Below are positions 53,135 to 62,811 of a DNA stretch of 64,000 nucleotides, piece by piece. Position numbers and translations under genes: made by a program. The notes under the pieces were generated by a model, which was given only the letters and a program-made list of their open reading frames with translations, did no database searches and was not told where the DNA came from. The stretch lies in NCBI RefSeq assembly GCF_019222765.1, contig NZ_CP078145.1, forward strand, positions 3,720,001-3,784,000, in the 5' to 3' direction. Each line of letters begins with the position of its first letter. Position 1 is the stretch's first letter. This DNA is from Nocardia iowensis (GTDB lineage: Bacteria > Actinomycetota > Actinomycetes > Mycobacteriales > Mycobacteriaceae).

Positions 53135-54895
53135 GTGTCAGCGGCCGAGGACGCGTTCTACACGGGAGTGCAATGTTTGGGCCTCGTCGCCGGAGGCGTG
53201 CGGAATCAGGAGCATGCGGCGGCGGCGTTCAAGGCGGCGACGGACCTGGACCCGGACATGTGCGACGCCTGGTTGGGTCGTGCTATGGCGGGCGAGATAA
53301 CCGCCGAGGTGATCTATGGGGCGTATCGCTCGGTGCACAACCTCTATCGAGATCAGCAGCGTGCCGGTCTGGTTGATCGTGCGCTGTGGTGTCAGGCAGA
53401 GGTCGGCATGTACGGGCTGCGGCTGCCGATGGCGGATCGCGATCAGATCGCGATCGCGCAGGCCTGCGCCTACGCGGAGGCCGGTGAATGGCGTGAGGCC
53501 GCGGCGATTCTGGACGAGACGCGTGGCGACGAAACGGTCGATTTCGTCCGGATGACTCTGTATTTCAGGTCCGGGAGGTGGCCGGACGTGATCGCCGAGA
53601 GGTCCGTGAAACCGGTGCTGGAGGACGGCCTACTCGATATCGCGGCCGAGTTGATGGCCGCTCAATCCCTCGCGCACCTGGGGCGTTTCGGCGAAGCGCT
53701 GCCGCGCGCGCAGCGCATCGTCGAGGAGGCATCGTCGGGCAACCTTTCCTACATTTGGGCGGATGCGCACTTTCTACTGGGAATGGTGCTGCGGCACACA
53801 GGTGATCACGACGCTGGGACCAAGGTGCTCGCCGGGCTGCAGGGCTCGGCGCTGTGGCAGGAGCGGCCTGAATGGCAGCGAGCGGTGCGGGATCGAGACT
53901 ATCGGCTAGAGGTCACCACCCCGGAGGTCATCGCCTCTCGGACCGACGAGTGGGATCCGAAGTCCGGTGACGATCCGGCCGAGGTGCTCGCATCATCCGC
54001 CCGCGAAGAGCGGCAACTGTTGCTGGCGGAGGCTTCTGACCTACTGAACGCGCAGATCGGCATGGACTCGGTGAAAGAGCAAGTGGAACGGCTGAAGTCA
54101 GGCGTGCAGATGGACCAGGTGCGCGCCCGGCGCGGTCTCGCGGTGGACGCGAAGGCGCAGCATCTCATCTTTTCCGGTCCGCCGGGCACCGGGAAGACCA
54201 CTGTCGCAAGGGTGATCGCCAAGATCTTCGCCGGCTTGGGTGTGGTGGAGAACGCGGAGGTGGTCGAGGCGACCCGCAAAGATTTGGTGGGTACTCATCT
54301 GGGGCACACCGCGCCGAAGACCAATGCGCTCGTCGACTCCGCGCTTGGCGGAGTGTTGTTCGTCGATGAGGCGTACACCCTGATCCAGGAAGGATTGTCC
54401 GGCGGAGACGCCTTCGGAAAGGAGGCCGTCGACACCCTGCTGGCCCGGATGGAGAACGATCGGGACAAGCTGGTGGTGATCATCGCAGGCTATGAGGACG
54501 AGATCGACCGCTTCCTCCGCTCCAATGACGGGTTGTCCTCCCGCTTCACCAAGCGGATAAGGTTCCCCGGCTACGACACCGACGAATTGGTACGTATTGC
54601 GGATCATATCGCCCGCAAGAAGGATTCGATCCTGTCCGAACAGGCGCGGGAAGTTCTTCGGGACAGATGCGACGAACTGGCCAAGCAGTCGAGCCATGGC
54701 AGGCGGCTGATCGACCTGGCAGGCAACGGGCGGTTCGTGCGCAACGTTGTCGAGGCGGCCGAGGCGGAACGCGACTATCGAGTCACCAAGGACAATTCGG
54801 ACGTATCGCTGCTGACCGATGAGGAACTAATGACCATCGACGCTTTTGATATTACCGCGGCGCTCGCGGGGTTGGCGCAGACGACATCGGGGTGA
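53135..54895 (+). CDS. eccA: Type VII secretion AAA+ ATPase EccA
   Basis: 586 residues from GTG 53135 (GGAAGGAAG upstream). Residues 1-270 form the TPR-like N-terminal domain (AFYTGVQCLGLVAGG, AAAAFKAATDLDPDMCDAWL, SYIWADAHFLLGMVLRHTGD). The AAA+ domain has Walker A GPPGTGKTTVARVI near 348, Walker B VLFVDEAYTLI and the arginine finger region SSRFTKRIRFPGYD. EccA is the cytosolic ATPase thought to act on EspG-bound PE/PPE substrates. First gene of the core operon; three bases separate it from eccB. Confidence 0.95.
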   Translation: MSAAEDAFYTGVQCLGLVAGGVRNQEHAAAAFKAATDLDPDMCDAWLGRAMAGEITAEVIYGAYRSVHNLYRDQQRAGLVDRALWCQAEVGMYGLRLPMADRDQIAIAQACAYAEAGEWREAAAILDETRGDETVDFVRMTLYFRSGRWPDVIAERSVKPVLEDGLLDIAAELMAAQSLAHLGRFGEALPRAQRIVEEASSGNLSYIWADAHFLLGMVLRHTGDHDAGTKVLAGLQGSALWQERPEWQRAVRDRDYRLEVTTPEVIASRTDEWDPKSGDDPAEVLASSAREERQLLLAEASDLLNAQIGMDSVKEQVERLKSGVQMDQVRARRGLAVDAKAQHLIFSGPPGTGKTTVARVIAKIFAGLGVVENAEVVEATRKDLVGTHLGHTAPKTNALVDSALGGVLFVDEAYTLIQEGLSGGDAFGKEAVDTLLARMENDRDKLVVIIAGYEDEIDRFLRSNDGLSSRFTKRIRFPGYDTDELVRIADHIARKKDSILSEQAREVLRDRCDELAKQSSHGRRLIDLAGNGRFVRNVVEAAEAERDYRVTKDNSDVSLLTDEELMTIDAFDITAALAGLAQTTSG

Positions 54896-54898
54896 GTC

Positions 54899-56446
54899 AT
54901 GCGGCGCTTCCGGGTGGTGACCAAACACCAGGTATCGGGCTGGCGTTTCCTGCTGCGCCGAATCGAGCATGCACTGGTGCGCCGCGATACCTCGATGCGC
55001 GACGACCCCGGTCGAGGCCGTTCCACCGCGCTGACCATCGGCGTCGCGCTCGCCTGCGTAATTATCGCGGGCGCGGCCGTGCTTGCCTTCTTCAAACCGG
55101 CCAAGACTGTCGGGAATTCGCGGATCGTGGCGGACAAGGAGACCGGCGCGCTGTACGTGCGGGTCGGCGAACGACTGCATCCCGCATTGAATCTCACCTC
55201 GGCCCGGCTCATCATCGGCGCAGCCGACAAGCCGGTGCAGGTGTCGCGCGCCGAGCTGGAAAAGTACCCGCGCGGACCGTGGGTCGGTATTCCGGGAGCG
55301 CCGGGCAGCATGGTCGACACCGACAACCGGGAGTCGACCTGGACAGTGTGCGACAGCACGCAGACCGGGGCGGCCGCGCCGGTGAACCCGGAGACCGGAT
55401 TGCCGAGCTCCACGCGTTCCGCATTGCGCACCACCGTGATCGGTGGTCCGCTCACCCTCGACAGCGGCGCGGCGCGCGAGCTGGACGTGGGCGAGGCCAG
55501 GTTGCTCCGCGACGGCACGACGAACTGGCTTGTGTACCGCGACGGCGCGCGTGGAGTCGTCCGCGGGGAGATCAATCTCGCCGACACGGCGGTGCTGCTC
55601 GCCCTCGGTATCGACGCCACCGCACCGGTGCTCGCTGCATCGAAGGGACTGATCGGCGCGATCCCGGAGGTGCCGCCGATCCGGGTGCCGCAGGTCGACG
55701 GCGCAGGGGAGACCGTCACTCTGACCACCGGGTACACCGTGCCGGTGGGCTCGGTGCTTGCGGTGCATGACGCGGAGCGGCCATCGGGACACTACCTGGT
55801 GTCGAAAACCGGAGTGGTGCAGATCAGTTCCGTGCTTGCAGCGATGATTCGTAACTCGGACGCACATGGCACGGTGACCAGCAGGAACGTCGGACCGGAT
55901 CTGATCGCGGCCAATCTGCGTCCCGGTGGGTGGCCAGGCACGGCGGCGTATCCCACCCGGCCGATCGAGCTCGTCAATCCGTCGAGCAGTGGAGTGACCT
56001 GCTATCGGTGGTCGCGGTCGGGCAGCGACCAGACGGCGGCCACCACACTGTTGGTCGGCAGGCGGCTGCCGTTGACGCAGGAGGAACAAGTCCGTGTGGT
56101 GAATTTGGTGACCGCGCCTGCCTCGCGGGGCAAGACGGCCGACTCGGCCTACTTGCCCCGAACGACCGGACGTTTGGTACAGGTGACCGGGACGGATACG
56201 GCGTCGCCGTTGCGTGAGTCGCTCTACTGGATCGCCGACAATGGTGTTCGGTACGGCATCGAGATCACCGATCGCGGAGCCGAACAGACGTTGCGGGCCT
56301 TGGGGTTGCGCGCGCCGGTGGCCGCGCCGTGGAGTGTCGTGTCGCTGTTCGCCCCGGGACCCAGCTTGTCGGAGGGGGCGGCGCGTATCCAGCACGACGG
56401 CATCGCGCCGAACACGACCGGCGTCGGCCTCGGCGGTCCGGCATGA
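54899..56446 (+). CDS. eccB: Type VII secretion core membrane protein EccB
   Basis: 515 residues, ATG 54899. Starts with the family signature FRVVTKHQVSGWRFLLRRIE and has one membrane helix near 47-66 (LTIGVALACVIIAGAAVLAF). The rest is periplasmic, with YPRGPWVGIPGAPGSM, TVCDST, the EccB repeats (VTLTTGYTVPVGSVLAVHDA) and YWIADNGVRYGI. It builds the ESX pore complex with EccC, EccD and EccE. Its stop overlaps eccC (ATGA). Confidence 0.95.
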   Translation: MRRFRVVTKHQVSGWRFLLRRIEHALVRRDTSMRDDPGRGRSTALTIGVALACVIIAGAAVLAFFKPAKTVGNSRIVADKETGALYVRVGERLHPALNLTSARLIIGAADKPVQVSRAELEKYPRGPWVGIPGAPGSMVDTDNRESTWTVCDSTQTGAAAPVNPETGLPSSTRSALRTTVIGGPLTLDSGAARELDVGEARLLRDGTTNWLVYRDGARGVVRGEINLADTAVLLALGIDATAPVLAASKGLIGAIPEVPPIRVPQVDGAGETVTLTTGYTVPVGSVLAVHDAERPSGHYLVSKTGVVQISSVLAAMIRNSDAHGTVTSRNVGPDLIAANLRPGGWPGTAAYPTRPIELVNPSSSGVTCYRWSRSGSDQTAATTLLVGRRLPLTQEEQVRVVNLVTAPASRGKTADSAYLPRTTGRLVQVTGTDTASPLRESLYWIADNGVRYGIEITDRGAEQTLRALGLRAPVAAPWSVVSLFAPGPSLSEGAARIQHDGIAPNTTGVGLGGPA

Positions 56447-59400
56447 CCACCACCCGTCGGTTCGTGCGGCCCGCTCGGATGGTGAGTGGTCCGAAAGCGC
56501 CTGCGGTGACGGAGCTGCGGCTGGAGCCGCCGACCGAATTGCCCCGGCCGGTGCCGATGTCCAAATTCCGGATGATTCTGCCAGTTGTCATGGTTGCGGC
56601 CATGGTCGGCATGGTCATGCTGATGCTGCGCAGCGGCATGGCCGCGTCGCCCATGATGATGCTGTTCCCGGTGATGATGTTGGTGTCGATGGTCGGCATG
56701 ATGGGCGGCGGCATGGCCGGGGTGGGCAGCGGTGGCGGGGGTTCCGCGGGCGTCAACGAGGAACGCAAGGACTATTTGCGCAGCGTTGCCGACAACCGGA
56801 AGACCGTGCACGACGCCGAGAACGAATTGCACACTTATCTGCGCTACACCCACCCGGGCCCGGCCGAGGTAGGGCGTTTGATCGGTGGCAAGCGGATGTG
56901 GGAGGTGCAGGCGGCCAGCCCGCAATTCCTGCGGGTTCGAGTGGGGCGCGGGCGGATCGCCAACCAGGTGCGAGTCATCGTGCCCGAGGCCGCACCGACC
57001 TCCGAACTCGATCCGGTAGGCGTGGTCGAGCTGACCCGTTTCGCCAAGGCGTATTCCACGGTAGGCGGCATGCCGGTGGCGATCAATCTGCTGTCGGCGC
57101 CGCAGGTGGGATTCGACGGTGATCGCACCGCGGTGCTTGGTCTGTTGCGGGCGATGATCGCGGAAGTCGCGGTGCTGCACGGACCGGACCAGGTCGCGGT
57201 AGCCGCGGTGCTGGCTGATCCGGACGCTCCGGAATGGTCCTGGCTGAAGTGGATGCCGCACACGCAGCATCCCATCGACGTCGACGCGATTGGGTCCAGC
57301 CGAATGGTGTACACCAGCGTCGCCGAATTGCGCACAAAGGTGCTCGCCCGGCTCAATCGAGGGCCATTCTCGGCGAATTCCGAACCGGCGCAGGACCGTA
57401 AGCACTTTCTGCTGATCGTCGATGTCGGCGGTCCGGCCAGCGACCGTGACATTTCCGGTATTGACGGCTGCACCTGGCTGCGGCTCGGCGCCGTGGAGCA
57501 GACCCTGCCCCGCGCGCTGAAATTCACGGTAACCGCGGACCGTAAGCTGGACGAGGTAACCTCGCGGGGCGTCAGACGGGTCGGGATCGCCGACTCGATG
57601 TCACTTCCTGCGATGACCGCACTGGCGCGCAACATTTCGCCCTATCGGCTGTCGACGGTGGTCGAGGCGGTCGCTGCGGAACAGGTCGGCGGCACCTCGT
57701 GGCAGGAGATGCTCGGGATCGCCGATCCGGGTGCGATTCGAATCGAACGGCAATGGCCGCGGCGGCGCGACACCGACAGATCGCGGCTGAGCATCCCGTT
57801 CGGGCACGACCCGGCTGGGTCAGTGGTCTACCTCGACATCAAGGAATCGGCCGAGGAGGGCATGGGCCCCCATGGCATGTGCATCGGGGCGACCGGGTCC
57901 GGAAAGTCAGAGTTCCTTCGCACGCTGGTGCTTTCGGCGGTGGTTACGCATTCTCCGGACACGCTCAACTTGCTACTGGTCGACTTCAAAGGCGGCGCGA
58001 CCTTTCTCGGGTTCGACCGGCTCTCGCACGTCACCGCGGTCGTCACCAACATGGAAGAAGAGGCCGACCTCGTCACCCGCATGGAGGATGTGATCAACGG
58101 CGAGATCGCGCGGCGCCAGCGGATCCTGCGGGACGCGGGAAATTTCGCGAACGTGGCCGATTACGAGCGCGCCCGTGAGCAAGGCGCGGATCTCCGGCCG
58201 CTCCCAACTTTGTTCATCATCCTCGACGAGTTCGCTGAGCTGCTGGAGCAGTATCCGGATTTCGCGAAGCTGTTCGTCGCAATCGGCCGGGTCGGCCGCT
58301 CGTTGCGCATCCACCTGTTGCTCTCCTCGCAGAAGGTGCCCGCGCATCGGATGGGGGAGCTGGAGGCGCATCTGTCGTATCGAATCGCGTTGCGTACCAA
58401 CCAGACCAGCGACTCCCGTGATGCGATCGGCACTGCCGATGCCTACCATCTGCCCAAGAAGCCGGGGTCTGGATACCTGCGGGTCGGTTCCGGTGATCTG
58501 CAGCGGTTCAACGTCGCGTATGTGGGCGAGCCGTACAAGGCCCCGGCGCAGCTGGTGGCGGCATCCAGTAGCCGGGCGCGCAGGCAGGGTGGGGGATATC
58601 GGCCGCCGCGGTGGTTCTCCGCCGCGCACATCGCCGAGACCCGACCGCCAGTACTCGACGCGCACCCGGAGCCCGACGTGGCCGACAGTGCCGAGGGCGA
58701 GATGATCAGTGTGATGGAGGTCGTGCTGCAACAGCTTGCCGGTCACGGGTCTCCAGCGCACCGGATGTGGTTGCCTCCGTTGGGCATTCCGCCAACGTTG
58801 GATGCGCTGGTGCCCGCGGTGCGGCCGGGGTCGCTACAAATACCGGTCGCTCTGATCGATAGGCCGCGGCTACAGCGCCAGGATGTGTGGTCGATCGATC
58901 TCTCCGGTGCAGGTGGACACGTCGCCGTCGTCGGCGGACCTCAGTCCGGGAAATCGACCGCGCTGCAGACGCTGATCATGTCGGCGGCGCTCACCCACAC
59001 TCCCGAGCAAGTCCAGTTCTACTGTATCGACTTCTCCGGCAGCGCCCTCGCCTCCCTGCGGAACGTCCCGCACGTCGGTTCGGTGGCCACGGTGCGCGAC
59101 GGTGACCGAATCCGCCGTACCATCGCATTGATCACCAAACTGATCGCCGATCGGCAGGCGCTGTTCACCGAACTAGGCATCGATACGATGCGGAAGTTCC
59201 GCCGTTTACGCGATGCCTGTGATCGAAAGTTGACAACCCGTGACGGGCACGGCGACGTGTTCCTGGTCATCGATGGCTGGGATATCGGATTCGCCACCAC
59301 CGGGCCGTACTTCGACGAGTACCTGTCGGTCATGGAGGCGATCGCCGTCCAAGGGCTGAACTACGGTGTGCACCTGGTGATCGGGAGCTCCCGCTGGGCG

Positions 59401-60450
59401 ATGATCCGGCCGGCGATCAAGGACATGCTGCAGACCCGCATCGAGCTGCGGCTCGGCGATCTCAGCGACACTGTCTTCACCAGTCACCGCACGCTGGTCA
59501 GTGCGGTACCGCCCAACCGGCCCGGGCGTTGTATCTCCGCCGATTTGCTGCACATGATGGCCGGGTTGCCGCGAGCCGACGGTGTGAGCGACCCGCAGTC
59601 GTCGGCGGAGGGTCTCGCTGCCCTTGTCGATCAACTCAACCAGCAGTTCCCCGATCACAAGGTCCCGGATGTGAAACTGTTGCCCGCTCAGATCGAGTTG
59701 GCCGACATTCGCGCTGGTCTGCCCGCACCGACGAATCTGGCCGAGCGCTTGGTGGTTCCGTTCGGGATCCGTGAATCCGATCTCGGTCCCGCTGCCGTCG
59801 ATTTCAACGTCTCGACGCATCTGATCGTGCTCGGGTCCACGGGGTGCGGAAAGTCGACAGTACTCGCCGCGTTGCTGGACTCGATCCACACCCAGTTCGA
59901 CGTCGAGCAGGCCAGGGTGTTGTTGGTCGATTACCGCCGCAGACATCTGGACGCCGTGCCGGACGACATGCTGATCGGATATCTGACCAGCGAGCGCGAG
60001 CTTGCCGATGCGCTGCCGGCGTTCGTCGCCAAGATGCGCACCAGGCGCCCACCACAGGGGGTGACAGTTCGGCAGCTACGTGAGCGCTCGTGGTGGACTG
60101 GTCCGGAGATCTTCGTGGTCATCGACGACTATCACATGGTGGCGCAGCGTGGTCAGCTGAATCCGCTGGAGCCGCTCAAGGATGTCATCGTCGACGCTCG
60201 CGACACCGGACTCCATATCATCGCAGCCCGCAATATCGCCCAGGCCGATTCGGCTATGTACGACAACGTGATCGGCCAGATGAAGAACCTGAACTCGTCG
60301 GGTCTGATCATGGACGGGTCCAAACTCGACGGCATACTGGTCGGCGATGTCAAGGCCGCACCGCAACCCGCGGGTCGGGGCATCTTCGTTGAGCCGCTGC
60401 ACGGTCGCAAGGATCTTGTCCAGACTGCGTGGATGCCGCCACGGGTGTGA
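56443..60450 (+). CDS. eccC: Type VII secretion FtsK/SpoIIIE ATPase EccC (fused, three ATPase domains)
   Basis: 1335 residues, ATG 56443. Two Met-rich membrane helices lie at about 40-100. Three ATPase domains follow: Walker A GATGSGKSE near 482 with LFIILDEFAEL; GGPQSGKST near 830 with VFLVIDGWDI (Gly where Glu is usual); GSTGCGKST near 1131 with IFVVIDDYHMV. Ca and Cb parts are in one chain, as in ESX-2, -3, -4 and -5 rather than ESX-1. EccC recognises Esx substrates through its last domain and drives export. Overlaps eccB. Confidence 0.96.
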   Translation: MTTTRRFVRPARMVSGPKAPAVTELRLEPPTELPRPVPMSKFRMILPVVMVAAMVGMVMLMLRSGMAASPMMMLFPVMMLVSMVGMMGGGMAGVGSGGGGSAGVNEERKDYLRSVADNRKTVHDAENELHTYLRYTHPGPAEVGRLIGGKRMWEVQAASPQFLRVRVGRGRIANQVRVIVPEAAPTSELDPVGVVELTRFAKAYSTVGGMPVAINLLSAPQVGFDGDRTAVLGLLRAMIAEVAVLHGPDQVAVAAVLADPDAPEWSWLKWMPHTQHPIDVDAIGSSRMVYTSVAELRTKVLARLNRGPFSANSEPAQDRKHFLLIVDVGGPASDRDISGIDGCTWLRLGAVEQTLPRALKFTVTADRKLDEVTSRGVRRVGIADSMSLPAMTALARNISPYRLSTVVEAVAAEQVGGTSWQEMLGIADPGAIRIERQWPRRRDTDRSRLSIPFGHDPAGSVVYLDIKESAEEGMGPHGMCIGATGSGKSEFLRTLVLSAVVTHSPDTLNLLLVDFKGGATFLGFDRLSHVTAVVTNMEEEADLVTRMEDVINGEIARRQRILRDAGNFANVADYERAREQGADLRPLPTLFIILDEFAELLEQYPDFAKLFVAIGRVGRSLRIHLLLSSQKVPAHRMGELEAHLSYRIALRTNQTSDSRDAIGTADAYHLPKKPGSGYLRVGSGDLQRFNVAYVGEPYKAPAQLVAASSSRARRQGGGYRPPRWFSAAHIAETRPPVLDAHPEPDVADSAEGEMISVMEVVLQQLAGHGSPAHRMWLPPLGIPPTLDALVPAVRPGSLQIPVALIDRPRLQRQDVWSIDLSGAGGHVAVVGGPQSGKSTALQTLIMSAALTHTPEQVQFYCIDFSGSALASLRNVPHVGSVATVRDGDRIRRTIALITKLIADRQALFTELGIDTMRKFRRLRDACDRKLTTRDGHGDVFLVIDGWDIGFATTGPYFDEYLSVMEAIAVQGLNYGVHLVIGSSRWAMIRPAIKDMLQTRIELRLGDLSDTVFTSHRTLVSAVPPNRPGRCISADLLHMMAGLPRADGVSDPQSSAEGLAALVDQLNQQFPDHKVPDVKLLPAQIELADIRAGLPAPTNLAERLVVPFGIRESDLGPAAVDFNVSTHLIVLGSTGCGKSTVLAALLDSIHTQFDVEQARVLLVDYRRRHLDAVPDDMLIGYLTSERELADALPAFVAKMRTRRPPQGVTVRQLRERSWWTGPEIFVVIDDYHMVAQRGQLNPLEPLKDVIVDARDTGLHIIAARNIAQADSAMYDNVIGQMKNLNSSGLIMDGSKLDGILVGDVKAAPQPAGRGIFVEPLHGRKDLVQTAWMPPRV

Positions 60451-60477
60451 GGCGGGGACCAGTTGGTACGTAAGTAC

Positions 60478-60493
60478 TCCCACGCTTGGGAAT
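60478..60493 (+). promoter_or_regulatory. CCC...GGGAAT motif before the PE-PPE-esx genes
   Basis: TCCCACGCTTGGGAAT, with a clean CCCA...TGGG dyad, lies in the 108-base gap after eccC and 65 bases before the PE start. Fourth member of the motif set. Confidence 0.5.
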
Positions 60494-60558
60494 GACTTAA
60501 CGTTTTTCTTGGTACCGATCAAGTCGGGGTCGGTACAGAGTCGGCAGGGAGTAAGTCG

Positions 60559-60876
60559 ATGTTTCTCGAAGCTCGTCCTGAGCAATTTCCAATTACCAGC
60601 GCGCAGCTCTCCATGGAGCAAGCTGCCTTGATGGGCGCCATTGTCGGAGCGGCCGGGCCGATGGTCCCGGTTCCGGCTGCGTTGGACGAAGTCAGCCAGA
60701 TGGCCGCGGCGGCTTTCGCCGATTGTGCCGCTCACTTTTCGCAAGCCACGAATGATGCTTATGTGAAAGGCGTGTGCGGGGCGGAGGTGCTCGGTCCGGT
60801 CGGTGCTGGATACGGTGCCGCTGACGCTTCCGGTAGTGCGCTGGTCTCTGCGAATCCCGTGATGGTTCTCGGTTAG
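60559..60876 (+). CDS. PE-family protein
   Basis: 105 residues, ATG 60559 with a GGGAG site. Two helices: MSLEARPEQFP-type start (here MFLEARPEQFPITSAQLSME) with the P-E pair, then AALDEVSQMAAAAFADCAAH. YGAAD near residues 84-88 is the YxxxD export motif. The length equals a bare PE domain. It forms a heterodimer with the PPE protein encoded 9 bases downstream, delivered by EspG. Confidence 0.9.
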   Translation: MFLEARPEQFPITSAQLSMEQAALMGAIVGAAGPMVPVPAALDEVSQMAAAAFADCAAHFSQATNDAYVKGVCGAEVLGPVGAGYGAADASGSALVSANPVMVLG

Positions 60877-60885
60877 GGCCGGACC

Positions 60886-62058
60886 GTGTTCTGGTTCTGG
60901 GCACTACCGCCGGAAGTCAATTCGATGCGATTGTTCACCGGCCCGGGTCCGATGCCGATGTTGGGGGCCGCTGCGGCATATAAGAGCGTAGCCGACGGAT
61001 TGACAGCGGCTGCGATCGGTGCGCAAAGCCACGTACAGGAATTGATGGCGACGTGGCGTGGGCCGACAGCCGCCAAAGCGCAGCAGGCATACCTGAAGCA
61101 TTCGACATGGCTGTTCCAGCAGGCCGCGTTGTACAACGTGATGGCCGCGAAAGGCACCGCGCAGGCCAGCGCGGTTTCTGCGGCGCAGGCAACGATGCCT
61201 CCGCTGCCGTTGATCCTGGCCAACCGGATGGCCAGCGCCGCATTGGTCGCCACCAACACGATGGGGCAGAACACGGCGCCTATTGCAGCAAACGAGGCCG
61301 TGTACATGAGTATGTGGGCGGCTGCGGCCGGCTCCATGTACGGGTACCTGGGACAGACATTGGGCAATATCACCGCGATGCCGAGCCCGACCGTCGCGCC
61401 GTCCATCACTATTGGCGCTCCAACAGCTATGGAGCCGTCGATGCTGCTGAAGGAATTCAGTCCGGTCGAAGGCGGCGGCGTACCGAACGATGCTGCGCCC
61501 GTTGACCCGGGAGTAAGCACAGGAAACCCGGCTGACGCGAGCGGTTCGACACCCGACCCTGCGGCGGTGACGCCCGATCTGGTTCAGGAGGAACTGCCTA
61601 TCACCGAGTCGGTTTTACCGCAGGATCCTTACGACGATCTGGCTGGTTCCGCCGGAACTGGCGCAGAGCCTCTGGGATTCTTCGGGACTTCGCCGACCTC
61701 GCCGACGCTCGCCGGCCTCCAGGGCGGCATGGGCAGCATGGTGGCGATCGGCATGACCAACGGGGGTCTCGGTGCGCTATCGGGAGCGTCGACTGGATAC
61801 CGGCTGCCGTCGAACTGGCCTGCTGGATCCGGCACGGCGTTCGGCCCGGCACCCGGTGCCGCGGCAGCCGCGCCTGTGGCACAGAGTGTCCCGCCACGTA
61901 GCGCGACCGCATCCGGTGCTCGCATACGTCACCGCCGCGACGAAAACGGTGACAGCACCACGCTATTCGATCCGAATAGAGCTACGGATGTTCCGGCGCT
62001 CGAGAAATCGGTTGTGGTCGGCGTCATCGAGTACGTCGACGACGAGCAGCCCCACTAG
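60886..62058 (+). CDS. PPE-family protein
   Basis: 390 residues from GTG 60886. LPPEVNSMRLFTGPG at 7-21 gives the PPE name motif, WRG at 57-59 the W-x-G turn, and NTMGQNTAPIAANEAVYMSM with MYGYLG the end of the 180-residue PPE domain. The C-terminal part is low-complexity, ending IRHRRDENGDSTTLF and VVVGVIEYVD, a tail also seen in Nocardia-type PPE proteins. Exported partner of the PE protein and ligand of EspG. Confidence 0.93.
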   Translation: MFWFWALPPEVNSMRLFTGPGPMPMLGAAAAYKSVADGLTAAAIGAQSHVQELMATWRGPTAAKAQQAYLKHSTWLFQQAALYNVMAAKGTAQASAVSAAQATMPPLPLILANRMASAALVATNTMGQNTAPIAANEAVYMSMWAAAAGSMYGYLGQTLGNITAMPSPTVAPSITIGAPTAMEPSMLLKEFSPVEGGGVPNDAAPVDPGVSTGNPADASGSTPDPAAVTPDLVQEELPITESVLPQDPYDDLAGSAGTGAEPLGFFGTSPTSPTLAGLQGGMGSMVAIGMTNGGLGALSGASTGYRLPSNWPAGSGTAFGPAPGAAAAAPVAQSVPPRSATASGARIRHRRDENGDSTTLFDPNRATDVPALEKSVVVGVIEYVDDEQPH

Positions 62059-62117
62059 AACGTCCCCGGTGGAATGCACCAGGGCGGAACCTAAATCCTC
62101 AATGGAAGGAAAGACCA

Positions 62118-62435
62118 ATGGGAAACCCGGAGTACTCGGGCTCTCCGGCGGAGCTGCAGAGCTTCGCCGATAAGTTCGCCGCACACGTGCAGGTAATGCA
62201 GGCCCATATCGGAAAATTGGAGGGCACCAAAGGGGAGTTCGCGGTGGCCGCAAGCGGCTCACAAGCCGGTAACGCGATCCAGGTGCAGTTCCAGAATGCA
62301 ATAAATGCAGGAAGGACTTTGCAGGCAACCCTGGATGAAGCAACGACCGCATTGCGGAAAGCTGGTGCCGTCATCGAAAGCCAAGACGCGGAGTCCAACA
62401 GCACGATCGCCGGACTGGATCTCAACTTCAAGTAA
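62118..62435 (+). CDS. Esx (WXG100-type) protein, EsxB-like, without the Trp
   Basis: 105 residues, ATG 62118 with GGAAGGAAAGACCA upstream. All-helical; FADKFAAHVQVMQAHIGKLE forms helix 1 and ATLDEATTALRKAGAVIESQ helix 2. The turn reads FAVAASGSQAGNAI, so the Trp of W-x-G is missing (A-S-G or S-G-S instead). Position after PPE and before a second small helical gene identifies the Esx pair. The C-terminus lacks a clear YxxxD. Confidence 0.85.
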   Translation: MGNPEYSGSPAELQSFADKFAAHVQVMQAHIGKLEGTKGEFAVAASGSQAGNAIQVQFQNAINAGRTLQATLDEATTALRKAGAVIESQDAESNSTIAGLDLNFK

Positions 62436-62469
62436 TCGGCAAACTCCAACAATCAGACAAGGCAGAACA

Positions 62470-62760
62470 ATGTATAACAATTTCAACCATGTGGATGCAC
62501 TTGTGGATTCTACGAGAGCACTCCTGGGACAGATGGAAGTCGACGCGGGCGAGCGCCGATCTCTGGTGAACCTCGTTGCGGAGGTATTCAAGGGTGCGGC
62601 AGGTACCAGCAACCATGACTTCCAGGTCAGGTTCGCTACCTCGGTCGACAACTACAAGCTCCGCCTCGGAGAATTGAACAAGGCAATCGGCGGGGCTTCC
62701 GGCACAGGCGGCACGCTGCATCAGACCGATCAACAGGCCGCCTCGTACTTCCCAGTCTGA
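62470..62760 (+). CDS. Esx (WXG100-type) protein, EsxA-like, without the Trp
   Basis: 96 residues, ATG 62470 (AAGG upstream), 34 bases after the first Esx gene. Helix 1 FNHVDALVDSTRALLGQMEV, turn EVFKGAAGTSNHDF (F-K-G in place of W-x-G), helix 2 FATSVDNYKLRLGELNKAI. Dimer partner of the preceding protein and main substrate candidate of this ESX system. Confidence 0.82.
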   Translation: MYNNFNHVDALVDSTRALLGQMEVDAGERRSLVNLVAEVFKGAAGTSNHDFQVRFATSVDNYKLRLGELNKAIGGASGTGGTLHQTDQQAASYFPV

Positions 62761-62811
62761 GCGGCAAGCAACCGGGAGATTCTCGGCCGAACGGTTGGCG
62801 AATCGGTTGGT

